NCBI RefSeq assembly: GCF_004152935.1
Contig: NZ_SETE01000006.1
Span: forward strand, 124,001 to 188,000
DNA length: 64,000 bases
Direction: 5' to 3'
From: Brumimicrobium glaciale
GTDB lineage: Bacteria > Bacteroidota > Bacteroidia > Flavobacteriales_D > Crocinitomicaceae
Of the stretch, positions 40,301 to 47,414 are shown one piece after another (the first letter of the stretch is position 1; every line of letters begins with the position of its first letter). The notes under the pieces are model-generated. The model had not been told where the DNA came from. It worked only from the letters and a program-made list of their open reading frames with translations, and did not search any database. Both the position numbers and the translations under genes were made by a program.

Positions 40301-40756
40301 TATGAATGGACTTTCGAGAAAGAAGGTACTTCAAGTTTGATAAGCCCAACAATCACTTTCAGTAATATTGAGATTGGACAAGAAGTTACCGTTTGTTTAA
40401 TTGCGACTTCCAGATTCGGATGTGAAGATGAAGTTTGTGATGACATCTTGTTTAAAGATGAGTTTATAGTTTATGTTCCTAACTCATTTACTCCTGATGG
40501 AGATAAATATAATCCAATGTTTAGCCCAAGATTTCCGCCAGATAGCGACATCATAGAATATCGCATGCAAATCTACAACAGATGGGGCGAAATCATGTTT
40601 GAGTCTTTTGATAGCCAAGTGGGATGGAGAGGAACTTATGGAACTGGTTCATCAAACATTGTAAAGGAAGGAACATATATTTGGAAAATTCAGATTGTTG
40701 AAGGAAGAGATTTAAAACAAAGAGAATTTATTGGTCATGTTACTTTATTGAAGTAA
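34349..40756 (+). CDS. SprB-repeat giant adhesin with type B-like T9SS/gliding C-terminal domain
   Basis: 2135 aa. Signal peptide 1-28, an N-terminal domain starting SHVAGGYIQIECTG common to Bacteroidetes surface proteins (to ~300), then from about residue 390 to 1710 about 17 SprB-type repeats of ~75 residues, each with C-x-G-x-x-x-G-x-I and GGT-x-PY-x-YS-x-N-x-G followed by GL-x-AG-x-Y-x-V-x-V-x-D-x-x-GC. Two Ig-like repeats, two PKD-like domains (~1868-2030) and a C-terminal domain beginning YVPNSFTPDGDKYN (about 2040) follow. SprB of Flavobacterium johnsoniae is the moving gliding adhesin; this is a smaller relative. Cysteines recur in each repeat. It sits upstream of a PorP/SprF gene, its likely export partner. 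Confidence 0.9.
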   Translation: MKNSSFNALAFILLLFSFFFFTKEVKASHVAGGYIQIECTGVPGVYNVSLVLYRDCSGVNLGNNANINFTNTCGLNNINVNLTRVSQTEVSQVCIQQAGNTTCNNGPLPGYEEHVFEGTVNLGDCDTWTANYNLCCRNTVINLVNDDPFNVSTQINTATDNCNDTPSITAQPEPYVCINQPVSYNLGAFEPNGDSIVYSLVDAVQGINNPVPYTPGYTGAIPITGAAIDPVSGTITFTPTIVGAFVIVIRMIEYNSNGDIVTITDYEYQTYVENCNNQTPQPPAAGVTNVTGSIVQNGPNDLTLCQGNNGCFDIIFNDPDGTNALTVQSNIAQVLPGATVTTSGSNPLTLTICWTPTVTQGTETLNFLVQDDACPIVGQNNYAVTINVVDPGITSVITTTELCLGTDLGTATISMTGGNPPFVYTISGTQTGTNSTGLFDNLPPGNYNYTVNSGGGCDVNGTFVIDPGAPLPVTTSSINLTCNSSGDGSATITPSGGIAPFTYDWSQGGTPLTQNTQTISGLTAGTYDVTLTDNIGCTTDEIITITEPTVLTGTLLPTPANCNGSSDGEINVNTVSGGTSPYGFSLNGGTSQSGTSFNGLTAGSYEVEISDDHGCSLTLTSVVTEPTALLINIDISEDATCGANSGSINLSATGGISPYTYSIGGANQSTGVFTNLAPNTYTVTVTDGNGCSNSTTVTIADVIVPTAIIDNQINLSCFGGNNGQVIIGTTNAVAPITYSLNGGTPQASNSFAGLTAGTYTVEMIDGNGCFATTNVTITQPAVMNYTTTPTNASCQGDCNGQIVVAASGGTAPYTFSSNNGVSFGPSATLNNLCAGNIQIVVSDLNGCLANSVVNIAEPTGLTATLTGTDPDCNLGTDGEIQVAASGGTSPYLYSVNNGTPQSSNLLTGLSAGVYSVLVEDANGCQYTISQTLFNPPGITLNQLSNTSSNCGNNDGELEVGAVGTNGPFQYSINGSVNQASGIFPNITGGSYQVIVTNTIGCQDSSFFGINDIQMTGTLVSTTDISCFQGSDGAVEVINVGGALPIVFELDNNGATQSTGVFTGLSAGGHIATIVDNGLCVFTIPFTLIQPDKINFDGTIQNVDCNGASTGQIALINVVGGTGLYEYSIDNGNTYQPTSTFTGLAAGTHTITVRDDEGCTVDKDFIVQESSLITFTETVFDLNCNNDNTGVIQLAASNGNPGYTYSNDNGISFQNSSSFLGLSAGAYTMFVQDNLGCQVSRSIVVNEPAPITATYALQDATCFGVCDGEIQITANGGTPGYTYSIDNGINTTVNNTITGICASSFDIIIKDANGCVNTTNQAINEPSQVAFTSVETPSTCEDPNGEISITATGGTPAYTYSINNGASFVAGNSFTGLLAGTFNLVVEDNNGCPATGTQIVTNEASPTISMALGTDPSCNGGANGQVIVTAIGGTGGLFYSINSGAPQASATLTGLTAGSYSVTVEDANGCTDTETVVLGEPTPLTFTSVPTTLACFQNSSGSIAVTASGGTPVYQYSFNGGSTFNASSSNNFIAAGTYNIVVKDANNCQITGTETVTEPTQLVLDNATVTDANCKSACDGEIQLSVSGGMAPYTYDWLQGVAGVNDDLATQLCAGTYDFVIEDDNGCQVIDNAFVDEPDSVILTDIFETNITCNGDCDGEIEVISATATEFSIDGGTTFQTGNVFSNICANVYNLVAKDADGCLVERTVDIWEANQISLELTDDTTVCNNFNFKLVGTGLGGIQPYTYQWSNGGSLTDTLDIVAAQTDSYSLAIFDFNGCTVPAENVTVTVIPLLDMNIVTDTTICREGVATISAQGIDGLPAYAYTWSSGQTTSSIDVTPSVNTTYTATVTDQCGDQVSMDVIVELYPTPSANLVADKLSGCVPLDVNFLNITNPSDVGSNCVWTINEQTFNGCTGINYTFTEGGCYDVNLQIESPFGCMGDTTFFDYICVDEYPTASFNYSPDAPTTINNIVDFTNTSEGATNYEWTFEKEGTSSLISPTITFSNIEIGQEVTVCLIATSRFGCEDEVCDDILFKDEFIVYVPNSFTPDGDKYNPMFSPRFPPDSDIIEYRMQIYNRWGEIMFESFDSQVGWRGTYGTGSSNIVKEGTYIWKIQIVEGRDLKQREFIGHVTLLK

Positions 40757-40818
40757 AACAAATAGAAATATCGAGATAAATTATAAATTATACCTACCTG
40801 CATCTAAATAAAGAAATT

Positions 40819-40861
40819 TCATTCATTCTCAGTAGTAGAAAAATCTACTGAGCATGAATGA
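40819..40861 (+). promoter_or_regulatory. 17-bp stem-loop ahead of the 735-aa cargo gene
   Basis: TCATTCAT-T-CTCAGTAG and CTACTGAG-C-ATGAATGA pair over 17 bp with one mismatch around a 9-base loop. It ends 21 bp before the ATG and has no T-run, so it is a leader structure, an operator palindrome or a weak terminator. Confidence 0.5.
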
Positions 40862-40882
40862 TAGGATTTATTGATAGAATTT

Positions 40883-43090
40883 ATGATGCAAAAATGCTAC
40901 TATATAATACTCTTTGCGCTTCTCTTATTTCAGAGTGGTTTTGCACAAGATGCCGCTATAACGACTGGAACTAGTCCTTTAAATGGCTGTAATCTTACCG
41001 CTACGGAAGATGTTAAACTCATCATTCTGAATAATTCGTCACTTGTAATTCCTTCAGGAAGTATTACAGTTAAATATACGGTAAATGGAAGTATTCCAAT
41101 TGCTGAGGTTTTAACAACAAATTTATCTGGAGGAGCAACTTGGAATTTTACATTCAATGCAAAAGCAAATTTATCTAATTGTGGTGCATATACCTTGAAG
41201 ACTTGGATAGAATATGCTGCAGATATTAATCTTATTAACGATACATTGGTTTGGTCAGTTCAAAATGATTGTACTGTTGTTCCTGGCCAAGTAGTGAATG
41301 ACGAATTAGTTTGCCATGGAAATAATTCGAATACGCTCAACTTTATTAATTCACAAAATGGAAGTATTAGCAATTGGGTGTTCTCTGAAAACAATGGAGC
41401 TTCATGGAATCAAATTACGAATTCAACTTCAAATCACACATTTAATAATTTAATAACTGATACAAAATTCGCTGTCGCAATAGATGGTGGATTTTGTCCA
41501 AATGATACATCAAGCGCAGCAACAATTACGGTTCAACCCTTGCCGTTTTTAGGAACATTGTACGGTCAAGATTCACTTTGTGCGAGTAATCCAACTGGTG
41601 TTGTAGCACTTTCTGGAGCTTCGGGATCGATATTGGATTGGGAAAACAGTACCGATAACGGTAATACTTGGACGACAAGTGGAAATAATTCTACCCTTGA
41701 AAGCTTTTCAAATTTAAGCGGAACAACTTGGTTTCGAGCAATTATTGAGGATGGAATTTGTCCAAATGTTTACTCCGATACTTTTGTAGTACACATCGTT
41801 GAAGAAACGAATGCGGGTATTCTGGAAACAGACACTTTGATTTGTCAAGATGAGGTGGTAGATTTAACTTTAGGAACTTCGATTGGTGATGTAAGTCAAT
41901 GGGAGAAGTCTGCTGATGGAATAACATGGACGACTATTTTACAAAGTAATCCAGTTTTTTCATACAACACAGGTGTTTTAACTAACCCAACTCATTATAG
42001 AGTATCGGTGAAAAACGGTATTTGTCCAGCCGAACTCTCCAATAGTATAATTGTTGATGTGCAAGACAATCCGTTTGGTGGCTCAGTTGCTGGCACAGAT
42101 TCAGTTTGTGCTTCAGCAGCGAATGGAGTAATCGCATTAAATGGTAATTCAGGTGGAGTTATAGAATGGAGTTCATCAATCGATCAAGGACAAAACTGGA
42201 TAATATTTCCATCAACGAACACCGTTTTGAATTATACGAATTTATCACAATCAATTTTATATAGGGCCTTAATAAATGGTGGAGCTTGTCCAAATATTTA
42301 TTCTGACACAGCAGAAATAACCGTAATTGATGTTTCAAATGCTGGAAGTTTATTTGCGGATACTTCCATTTGTGAAGGAGAAGAATTAACACTATCTCAA
42401 ATCAATATAAACGGTGCAATTGTTTCTTGGCAAAGTTCTCCAGACTTTACGAACTGGTCAAACATTAACAATACGGATAGCACTTATTTTATTAACTCAT
42501 TAAGTGCATCTGGTCATTACCGTGTGATAGTTAAAAATGATATTTGTCCCAGTGATACTTCTAATTCCATTTTTGTAGAACTATTGTCTCTTCCGATAGC
42601 AGATGCAGGAATTGATGTTGAAATTACTTCGGGAGAATCTGCACAATTAAATGGAAGTGGCGGTCAATTTGGAATTTGGGAACCCGGTACAACTTTGAAT
42701 GATTCAATAATTTATGACCCACTAGCAAATCCATTGAAAACAACAGAGTATTCTTTATTTGTGATTGGTAATAACGGATGTTTTGCTGCTGATCAAATGA
42801 GTGTTATCGTAAATGATCCAATTCCAGCTATTGAAATAACTAATCTTTTGACACCAAATAATGATGGGTTTAATGATTTTTGGTTTATTAAAGGGATTTC
42901 TTTTTATACAAATACAGAAGTTGAAGTTTACAATCTTTATGGTCAACAAGTTTATGTCAATAAGGATTATAAAAACAATTGGAATGGTGAATATAAAGGA
43001 AAGAGATTACCAGATGGAACTTACTTTTACTTTGTGAAGATAAAAGATGAGGTGATTAAAGGAGACTTAACAATTTTAGGAAATGACTAA
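40883..43090 (+). CDS. Secreted Ig-like repeat protein with gliding/T9SS type B-like C-terminal domain
   Basis: 735 aa from the ATG at 40883 (a TTG at 40871 is also in frame but would put charged residues before the signal peptide). Signal peptide ends FAQD (about residue 23). Residues 130-560 hold five Ig-like repeats of about 85 residues, each with a Cys-containing start (DSLCAS, DTLICQ, DSVCAS, DTSICE) and a W...S.DNG..W core. The C-terminal domain begins ITNLLTPNNDGFNDFW (about 650) and ends KGDLTILGND. The stop overlaps the PorP/SprF start by 8 bases, so cargo and presumed partner are translationally coupled. Confidence 0.85.
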   Translation: MMQKCYYIILFALLLFQSGFAQDAAITTGTSPLNGCNLTATEDVKLIILNNSSLVIPSGSITVKYTVNGSIPIAEVLTTNLSGGATWNFTFNAKANLSNCGAYTLKTWIEYAADINLINDTLVWSVQNDCTVVPGQVVNDELVCHGNNSNTLNFINSQNGSISNWVFSENNGASWNQITNSTSNHTFNNLITDTKFAVAIDGGFCPNDTSSAATITVQPLPFLGTLYGQDSLCASNPTGVVALSGASGSILDWENSTDNGNTWTTSGNNSTLESFSNLSGTTWFRAIIEDGICPNVYSDTFVVHIVEETNAGILETDTLICQDEVVDLTLGTSIGDVSQWEKSADGITWTTILQSNPVFSYNTGVLTNPTHYRVSVKNGICPAELSNSIIVDVQDNPFGGSVAGTDSVCASAANGVIALNGNSGGVIEWSSSIDQGQNWIIFPSTNTVLNYTNLSQSILYRALINGGACPNIYSDTAEITVIDVSNAGSLFADTSICEGEELTLSQININGAIVSWQSSPDFTNWSNINNTDSTYFINSLSASGHYRVIVKNDICPSDTSNSIFVELLSLPIADAGIDVEITSGESAQLNGSGGQFGIWEPGTTLNDSIIYDPLANPLKTTEYSLFVIGNNGCFAADQMSVIVNDPIPAIEITNLLTPNNDGFNDFWFIKGISFYTNTEVEVYNLYGQQVYVNKDYKNNWNGEYKGKRLPDGTYFYFVKIKDEVIKGDLTILGND

Positions 43091-44492
43091 ATTAAGCACG
43101 CTTTTCTTAATGTTGAGTTTGGTATCTACTATTATAGTTGATGCACAACAGCTTCCATTCTATAATCATTCAATTATAAATCCTGTTGTTTACAATCCTG
43201 CTTATGCCGGTGAATCTGGAGATGTTAATGCGTATTTAACAAGAGGACAAAGATACATGGGACACGGTTCAGGAGCTGTCAACAATGCTTTGTCTTTAGA
43301 AGGAATGTCATTTATTCCCAATTCTGGATTTGGATTATTTATCGGTCAGCAATCTATTGGAGTTTATGACCAATTGAGTGCTCAATTAAGTTATTCTTAT
43401 CATTTAAAATTGAATGAAAATCAGAAACTTAGTTTTGGATTAGCGGGTGGAGTTTTAGATAATAAAATTAATTTGGGTGAATTAAATATCATGCATGAAG
43501 ATGATCCATTTCTCGTGGGAATGAAAAGATTTAAACCAACTTACGATTTTAATTTCGGAATCGCTTATGCTTTTGATAAGTTGAAACTTGGACTTTCAAT
43601 TCCCCAACTTATTGGTCAGAAAGTAAGATTTAACAGACAAAATACCAGAGGATATTATTCTTTGTCTAGGCAATTAATGGTAACCGCTTCTTATGATGTG
43701 ATTCTTAAAAACATCCCAAAAGTGAAGTTGGTTCCTTATTTAAAAATGCAATACACCAATGGAGCTCCAATTCAATATGACATTACTGCACAATTCGAGT
43801 ATGAAAATGTAGGCTGGTTTTCAACTACCTATAAATCGGATTACGCTGTGCAATTTAATCTCGGAATACATGTGAAAAAGAACTTTCATGTAGGATATAG
43901 TTATGAATTAGTAGTGGGTTCGCTTAGGAATAATTACGCTGGAACAAATCATGAATTTCTATTGGGTTATACTTTTAAAAGTGGAGTAAGTAACGAAAAA
44001 ATGATTCGAGCTGAGAAAGCAAATATCGACTTGCAAAAAGAAAATGAAAAGCTAAAACACAAGATTGATCTTCAGGAAGAAGAGCTAAAAAGTAATGAAG
44101 AGAATTACAAAAAACGTTTGAGAGCGCTTTTGTCAAATAGAAAAGATGCAAAATTCGAAGATAGTATGGCGATTGAGCAAGAAATGTTGACTTCTGATGA
44201 TTTCAAGGGCACGGAAGATCGTTTCTTTATTGAAATGGACGGGTCTGAATCACCTGCTGGATATTATGTTGTGGTTGGTGTTTTTGCTATTCAAGACAAT
44301 GTTGAAAAGAAAATTAAAAAAGTAAAACCATTATTTCCTGATGCTTATCAGGTAAATAATGAAAAGAACGCTTACAGTTATGCCATTATAAAATATTCAA
44401 CCAACAAACAAGAAGCTTATCTAAATCTAAAAAAATACCGTAGCCAAACGCAGGATGAAGTTTGGTTGTTTAGTTATAAAATAGAAAAGTAA
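43083..44492 (+). CDS. PorP/SprF family T9SS protein with coiled coil and SPOR-like domain
   Basis: 469 aa; plain PorP/SprF proteins are about 300-330. Residues 1-21 signal peptide (VDAQQ), 22-300 the PorP/SprF outer-membrane barrel (NPVVYNPAYAGESGD, GLFIGQQSIG, then closing FLLGYTFKSG). Residues ~306-350 are a charged coiled coil (RAEKANIDLQKENEKLKHK), and 390-469 look like a SPOR fold (GYYVVVGVFAIQDNVEKKI, AYSYAIIKYS). By family, PorP/SprF-like proteins hold type B-sorted cargo at the surface. The tail would reach to peptidoglycan in the periplasm, inference. It overlaps the upstream cargo gene, and the next gene starts 4 bp later. Confidence 0.85.
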   Translation: MTKLSTLFLMLSLVSTIIVDAQQLPFYNHSIINPVVYNPAYAGESGDVNAYLTRGQRYMGHGSGAVNNALSLEGMSFIPNSGFGLFIGQQSIGVYDQLSAQLSYSYHLKLNENQKLSFGLAGGVLDNKINLGELNIMHEDDPFLVGMKRFKPTYDFNFGIAYAFDKLKLGLSIPQLIGQKVRFNRQNTRGYYSLSRQLMVTASYDVILKNIPKVKLVPYLKMQYTNGAPIQYDITAQFEYENVGWFSTTYKSDYAVQFNLGIHVKKNFHVGYSYELVVGSLRNNYAGTNHEFLLGYTFKSGVSNEKMIRAEKANIDLQKENEKLKHKIDLQEEELKSNEENYKKRLRALLSNRKDAKFEDSMAIEQEMLTSDDFKGTEDRFFIEMDGSESPAGYYVVVGVFAIQDNVEKKIKKVKPLFPDAYQVNNEKNAYSYAIIKYSTNKQEAYLNLKKYRSQTQDEVWLFSYKIEK

Positions 44493-44496
44493 AATA

Positions 44497-46755
44497 ATGA
44501 ATATGAATAATAATCGCTTCACATTAGTTCTGTTGGGAGTCTTTTTATTAATTGGTTTGCCAACCTTGAGAGCACAATTTGATTTTGTCTATAACGACTC
44601 TATTTTAGTTGTGAAAAACAATGACACCATTTCTATGGCATGGTCTGGCGGTATGAGTCATCCACAATTTTCAACAATGGATATTGATTTTGATGGGAAG
44701 GAAGAACTCGTGTCTTTTGAACCAGAAAACGGAATGATCTTCGTCTACGAAAAATCATTAGTCAACGGATTGATTGTTTATAATTATATGCATGATAAAA
44801 GTAAACTTTTTCCTGCTGATGTAAGATACAGAATGAAATTGGTCGATTTTAATGGAGATGGCAAAAAAGATTTATTCACCTATGGTGTCGGTGGAATAAA
44901 AGTATATAAAAATACCGGCGATGCAAGCAACGGTTTGTCATGGGATTTATATCAAGATCCAATTATGACAGTCACCAATGGTGCATTGGTGAATTTATAT
45001 TCTGCTTCTAATGAAATTCCAGCTTTTGTAGACATCGATGGTGACGGAGATATCGATGTGCTTACTTTTCATTCCTATATTTCTAGAGTCGAATGGCATA
45101 AAAACTTATCTATGGAAACTTATGGTCATTCTGATTCTTTAATTTTTGAATTAGAACAAGCATGTTGGGGAGATTTTATGGAAGACCCATCAGGAAATAC
45201 AATTGACCTAAATAGTACTTTTGCTCCATGTGGAACATCTTTTAAGGTGATTGAAGAAGGTGGTCCTCGTCATTCTGGAGGTTCAATCTTGGCCCTGGAT
45301 ATAAATGGTTCTGGATTAAAAGACCTCATCATTGGGGATGTTTCTTACAATAACCTAACAATGTTGGTAAATGGTGGAACTACTCCAAATGATAATGCGT
45401 TAATGGTGAGTTTTGACGACACTTATCCGAGTACTGATGTTCCAGTCAATTTATCTAATTTTTTAACTGCTTATTACGAAGATGTAGACAATGATGGAAT
45501 CAAGGATTTAATTGTTTCTACCACATCAAAGGGCGGTTCCGAAAACACAAAAGGCGTTTGGCTTTACAAAAATAAAGGAGCGAATGATCATCCAGATTTC
45601 CAATTCGTTGAAGAAGATTTTCTACAAAACGAAATGATTGACAATGGTAAAGGATCTATTCCTGTAATTGTTGATGTGAACAATGATGGATTAAAGGACT
45701 TATTGGTAGCCAATCACTATAATTTCCATGCTACACAAGGTAATTCCTCTCGCATGAATTATTATGAAAATATTGGCTCGCCTCAACAACCAGAATTCAA
45801 ATTGATGAATGAAAATTGGGAGAATTTTCAAAATAGCGGTTTCTCTGGTAGAGTGAGTCCCTCTTTTGCAGATTTAGATGGAGATAATGATCAAGATATG
45901 ATTGTTGGATTGAGCAATGGTAAACTTTACTTTTATGAAAATAGTGGAGGTACAGGAGCTATGGCTTTTAGTATTCCTCAGGTTCAATTAAAGGATAATA
46001 ATGGCAATTTTATTACTGTTCCAAATTATTCTACTCCTGAGTTGTTTGATTTGGATAATGATGGATTAACAGATTTAATTATTGGACAAGGAAATGGGCC
46101 GCTTTTGTATTACAGAAACATTGGCACAGCGAATAATTATTCTTTTGAATTATCAAATCCTGATTTAGGAATGGTAGACCTTTCTACTGTCAGCTACCAG
46201 CAAACTATAGGAGTTCCTCGTTTTGTTCGAGAAAACGGAATTACCTATTTATTTACGGGTTCTCGCTCAGGTAATATTTCACTTTATTCGCGTATTGACG
46301 GATTTTTAGCACCTGGATTTTCTTTTCAATTGATCTCTGACAATTACGCAGGAATTAATACAAAAAGTTTTTCAGCACCATTCATAGCAAATATGAGAGA
46401 TGATGATTCTTATGACCTATTTGTCGGAAATGAAGTGGGAGGATTGTGGAGTTTTAGACCTGGAGATACAGCTTCTCTTGATTTATCAAATGAAATTATG
46501 CAAACTCCTGTTGAGTTAATTATTTATCCGAATCCATCAAAAGGAGAGTTTGCGCTAGAACTATCAAATCTCAATGGACAAACTTATAATTATCGTGTGC
46601 TAGACCCGTTGGGTAGAATGATTAATTCAGGACATAATATAAATGAATCTAAACTTAATGTTCAATTACTTTATCCAGAATCTGGGATGTATTTTATCGA
46701 AGTAATTATTGTAAATAGTAATCTTAGAATAGTTAAGAAATTGTTGGTTAAGTAA
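44497..46755 (+). CDS. FG-GAP/VCBS repeat protein with T9SS type A sorting domain
   Basis: 752 aa. Signal peptide to about residue 27 (PTLRAQF). About eight FG-GAP-like calcium loops are visible: DIDFDGKEEL, DFNGDGKKDL, DIDGDGDIDV, DINGSGLKDL, DVDNDGIKDL, DVNNDGLKDL, DLDGDNDQDM and DLDNDGLTDL, so the body is probably a seven- or eight-bladed beta-propeller. The C-terminal domain begins ELIIYPNPSKGEFALELS (about 672) and ends VKKLLVK. Likely a surface or released protein. It starts 4 bp after PorP/SprF and appears to be the last gene of the adhesin unit. Confidence 0.85.
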   Translation: MNMNNNRFTLVLLGVFLLIGLPTLRAQFDFVYNDSILVVKNNDTISMAWSGGMSHPQFSTMDIDFDGKEELVSFEPENGMIFVYEKSLVNGLIVYNYMHDKSKLFPADVRYRMKLVDFNGDGKKDLFTYGVGGIKVYKNTGDASNGLSWDLYQDPIMTVTNGALVNLYSASNEIPAFVDIDGDGDIDVLTFHSYISRVEWHKNLSMETYGHSDSLIFELEQACWGDFMEDPSGNTIDLNSTFAPCGTSFKVIEEGGPRHSGGSILALDINGSGLKDLIIGDVSYNNLTMLVNGGTTPNDNALMVSFDDTYPSTDVPVNLSNFLTAYYEDVDNDGIKDLIVSTTSKGGSENTKGVWLYKNKGANDHPDFQFVEEDFLQNEMIDNGKGSIPVIVDVNNDGLKDLLVANHYNFHATQGNSSRMNYYENIGSPQQPEFKLMNENWENFQNSGFSGRVSPSFADLDGDNDQDMIVGLSNGKLYFYENSGGTGAMAFSIPQVQLKDNNGNFITVPNYSTPELFDLDNDGLTDLIIGQGNGPLLYYRNIGTANNYSFELSNPDLGMVDLSTVSYQQTIGVPRFVRENGITYLFTGSRSGNISLYSRIDGFLAPGFSFQLISDNYAGINTKSFSAPFIANMRDDDSYDLFVGNEVGGLWSFRPGDTASLDLSNEIMQTPVELIIYPNPSKGEFALELSNLNGQTYNYRVLDPLGRMINSGHNINESKLNVQLLYPESGMYFIEVIIVNSNLRIVKKLLVK

Positions 46756-46770
46756 ATGTGGCTTCATTTT

Positions 46771-46912
46771 AATTGTCATTTCGCTATGTAAGGGAGGTCA
46801 ATCCCTTTTTACTGGTTTAAAAGCGACCTCGTTTTCTCAGAGTCAACATCTACAATAAGGAGTAGTGAAAAAGGAGATTCTCAGTCGTTTTACTCCATCC
46901 GGAATGACAATG
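46771..46912. repeat. MITE-like repeat, copy 1
   Basis: Imperfect 12-bp terminal inverted repeats (ATTGTCATTTCG and CGGAATGACAAT) enclose about 140 bp. The inner 100 bp (from AATCCCTTTTTACTGG) recurs at 47018-47117 with about one difference in eight bases. No coding frame. Confidence 0.65.
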
Positions 46913-46927
46913 TAGGTTTGTTGGGGT

Positions 46928-46968
46928 GGTAGAAAGATGCAAAAGCGAAGCTTTTGCATCTTTCTACC
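46928..46968. repeat. Perfect 19-bp hairpin between the two repeat copies
   Basis: GGTAGAAAGATGCAAAAGC (46928-46946), loop GAA, then its exact complement (46950-46968). It sits between copy 1 and copy 2 of the repeat. No T-run follows on the + strand (an A-run follows), but the - strand reads a T-run before the stem; either way it is a stable structure. Confidence 0.8.
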
Positions 46969-46984
46969 AAAAAACGACTCAACT

Positions 46985-47117
46985 AATTGTCATTCCGACA
47001 ATGCACAGCATTGAGGAATCCCTTTTTACTGGTTTAAAAAGTGACTTCGTTTCCTTAGAGTCAACATCTACAATAAGGAGTAATCAAAAAAATAGATTCT
47101 CAATCGTTTCACTCCAA
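46985..47117. repeat. MITE-like repeat, copy 2, truncated
   Basis: Starts with AATTGTCATTCCGAC, has the CAATG/CATTG mini-hairpin and GAGGAATCCC, then the shared inner part, but the right end (CACTCCAACTGCC) lacks the CGGAATGACAAT terminus. The 240 bp to the next gene hold nothing coding. Confidence 0.6.
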
Positions 47118-47260
47118 CTGCCTTCCTAGACACCGCGACGTGGAATCTGTTTTGAAGCCTTTTTTCATAGATATTTATATTTTGTTGAATTTTAAACCCT
47201 GGCTAAGAATTACGACTTAGCTTAATAAAACAATCTTTTTGCCCCTGACCAAATTAATCA

Positions 47261-47318
47261 TTGTCATCCTGAAGCGAAAACATAAAAAATTATTTTTGTG
47301 TTTTGCGAAGGATCTCTT
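47261..47318. repeat. Short interspersed repeat of the GTCATCCTGAAGCGAA type
   Basis: TTGTCATCCTGAAGCGAAAA and TTTTGCGAAGGATCTC flank an A/T hairpin (GCGAAAACATAAAAA with its near complement). The same opening and closing words recur widely between genes in Bacteroidetes; here it lies between converging genes. Confidence 0.5.
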
Positions 47319-47357
47319 TATTTGATGAATTAGAGTTAAACTCAAAATATCAATCAT

Positions 47358-47390
47358 AAAAAAAATGCTGTCTCATCACGAGACAGCATT
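47358..47390 (-). terminator. Terminator of the 771-aa - strand gene
   Basis: AATGCTGTCTC/GAGACAGCATT with an ATCAC loop; the A-run at 47358-47365 gives a T-run on the - strand. The same GCTGTCTC core is found after the paralogue. Confidence 0.85.
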
Positions 47391-47414
47391 TCATTCTTAA
47401 TACAACTTATTCTT

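Noticed and set aside
46926-47129. 67-codon reading frame in the repeat region
   Set aside because: It starts in the perfect hairpin and runs through the MITE-like repeat; no protein-like conservation or start signals.
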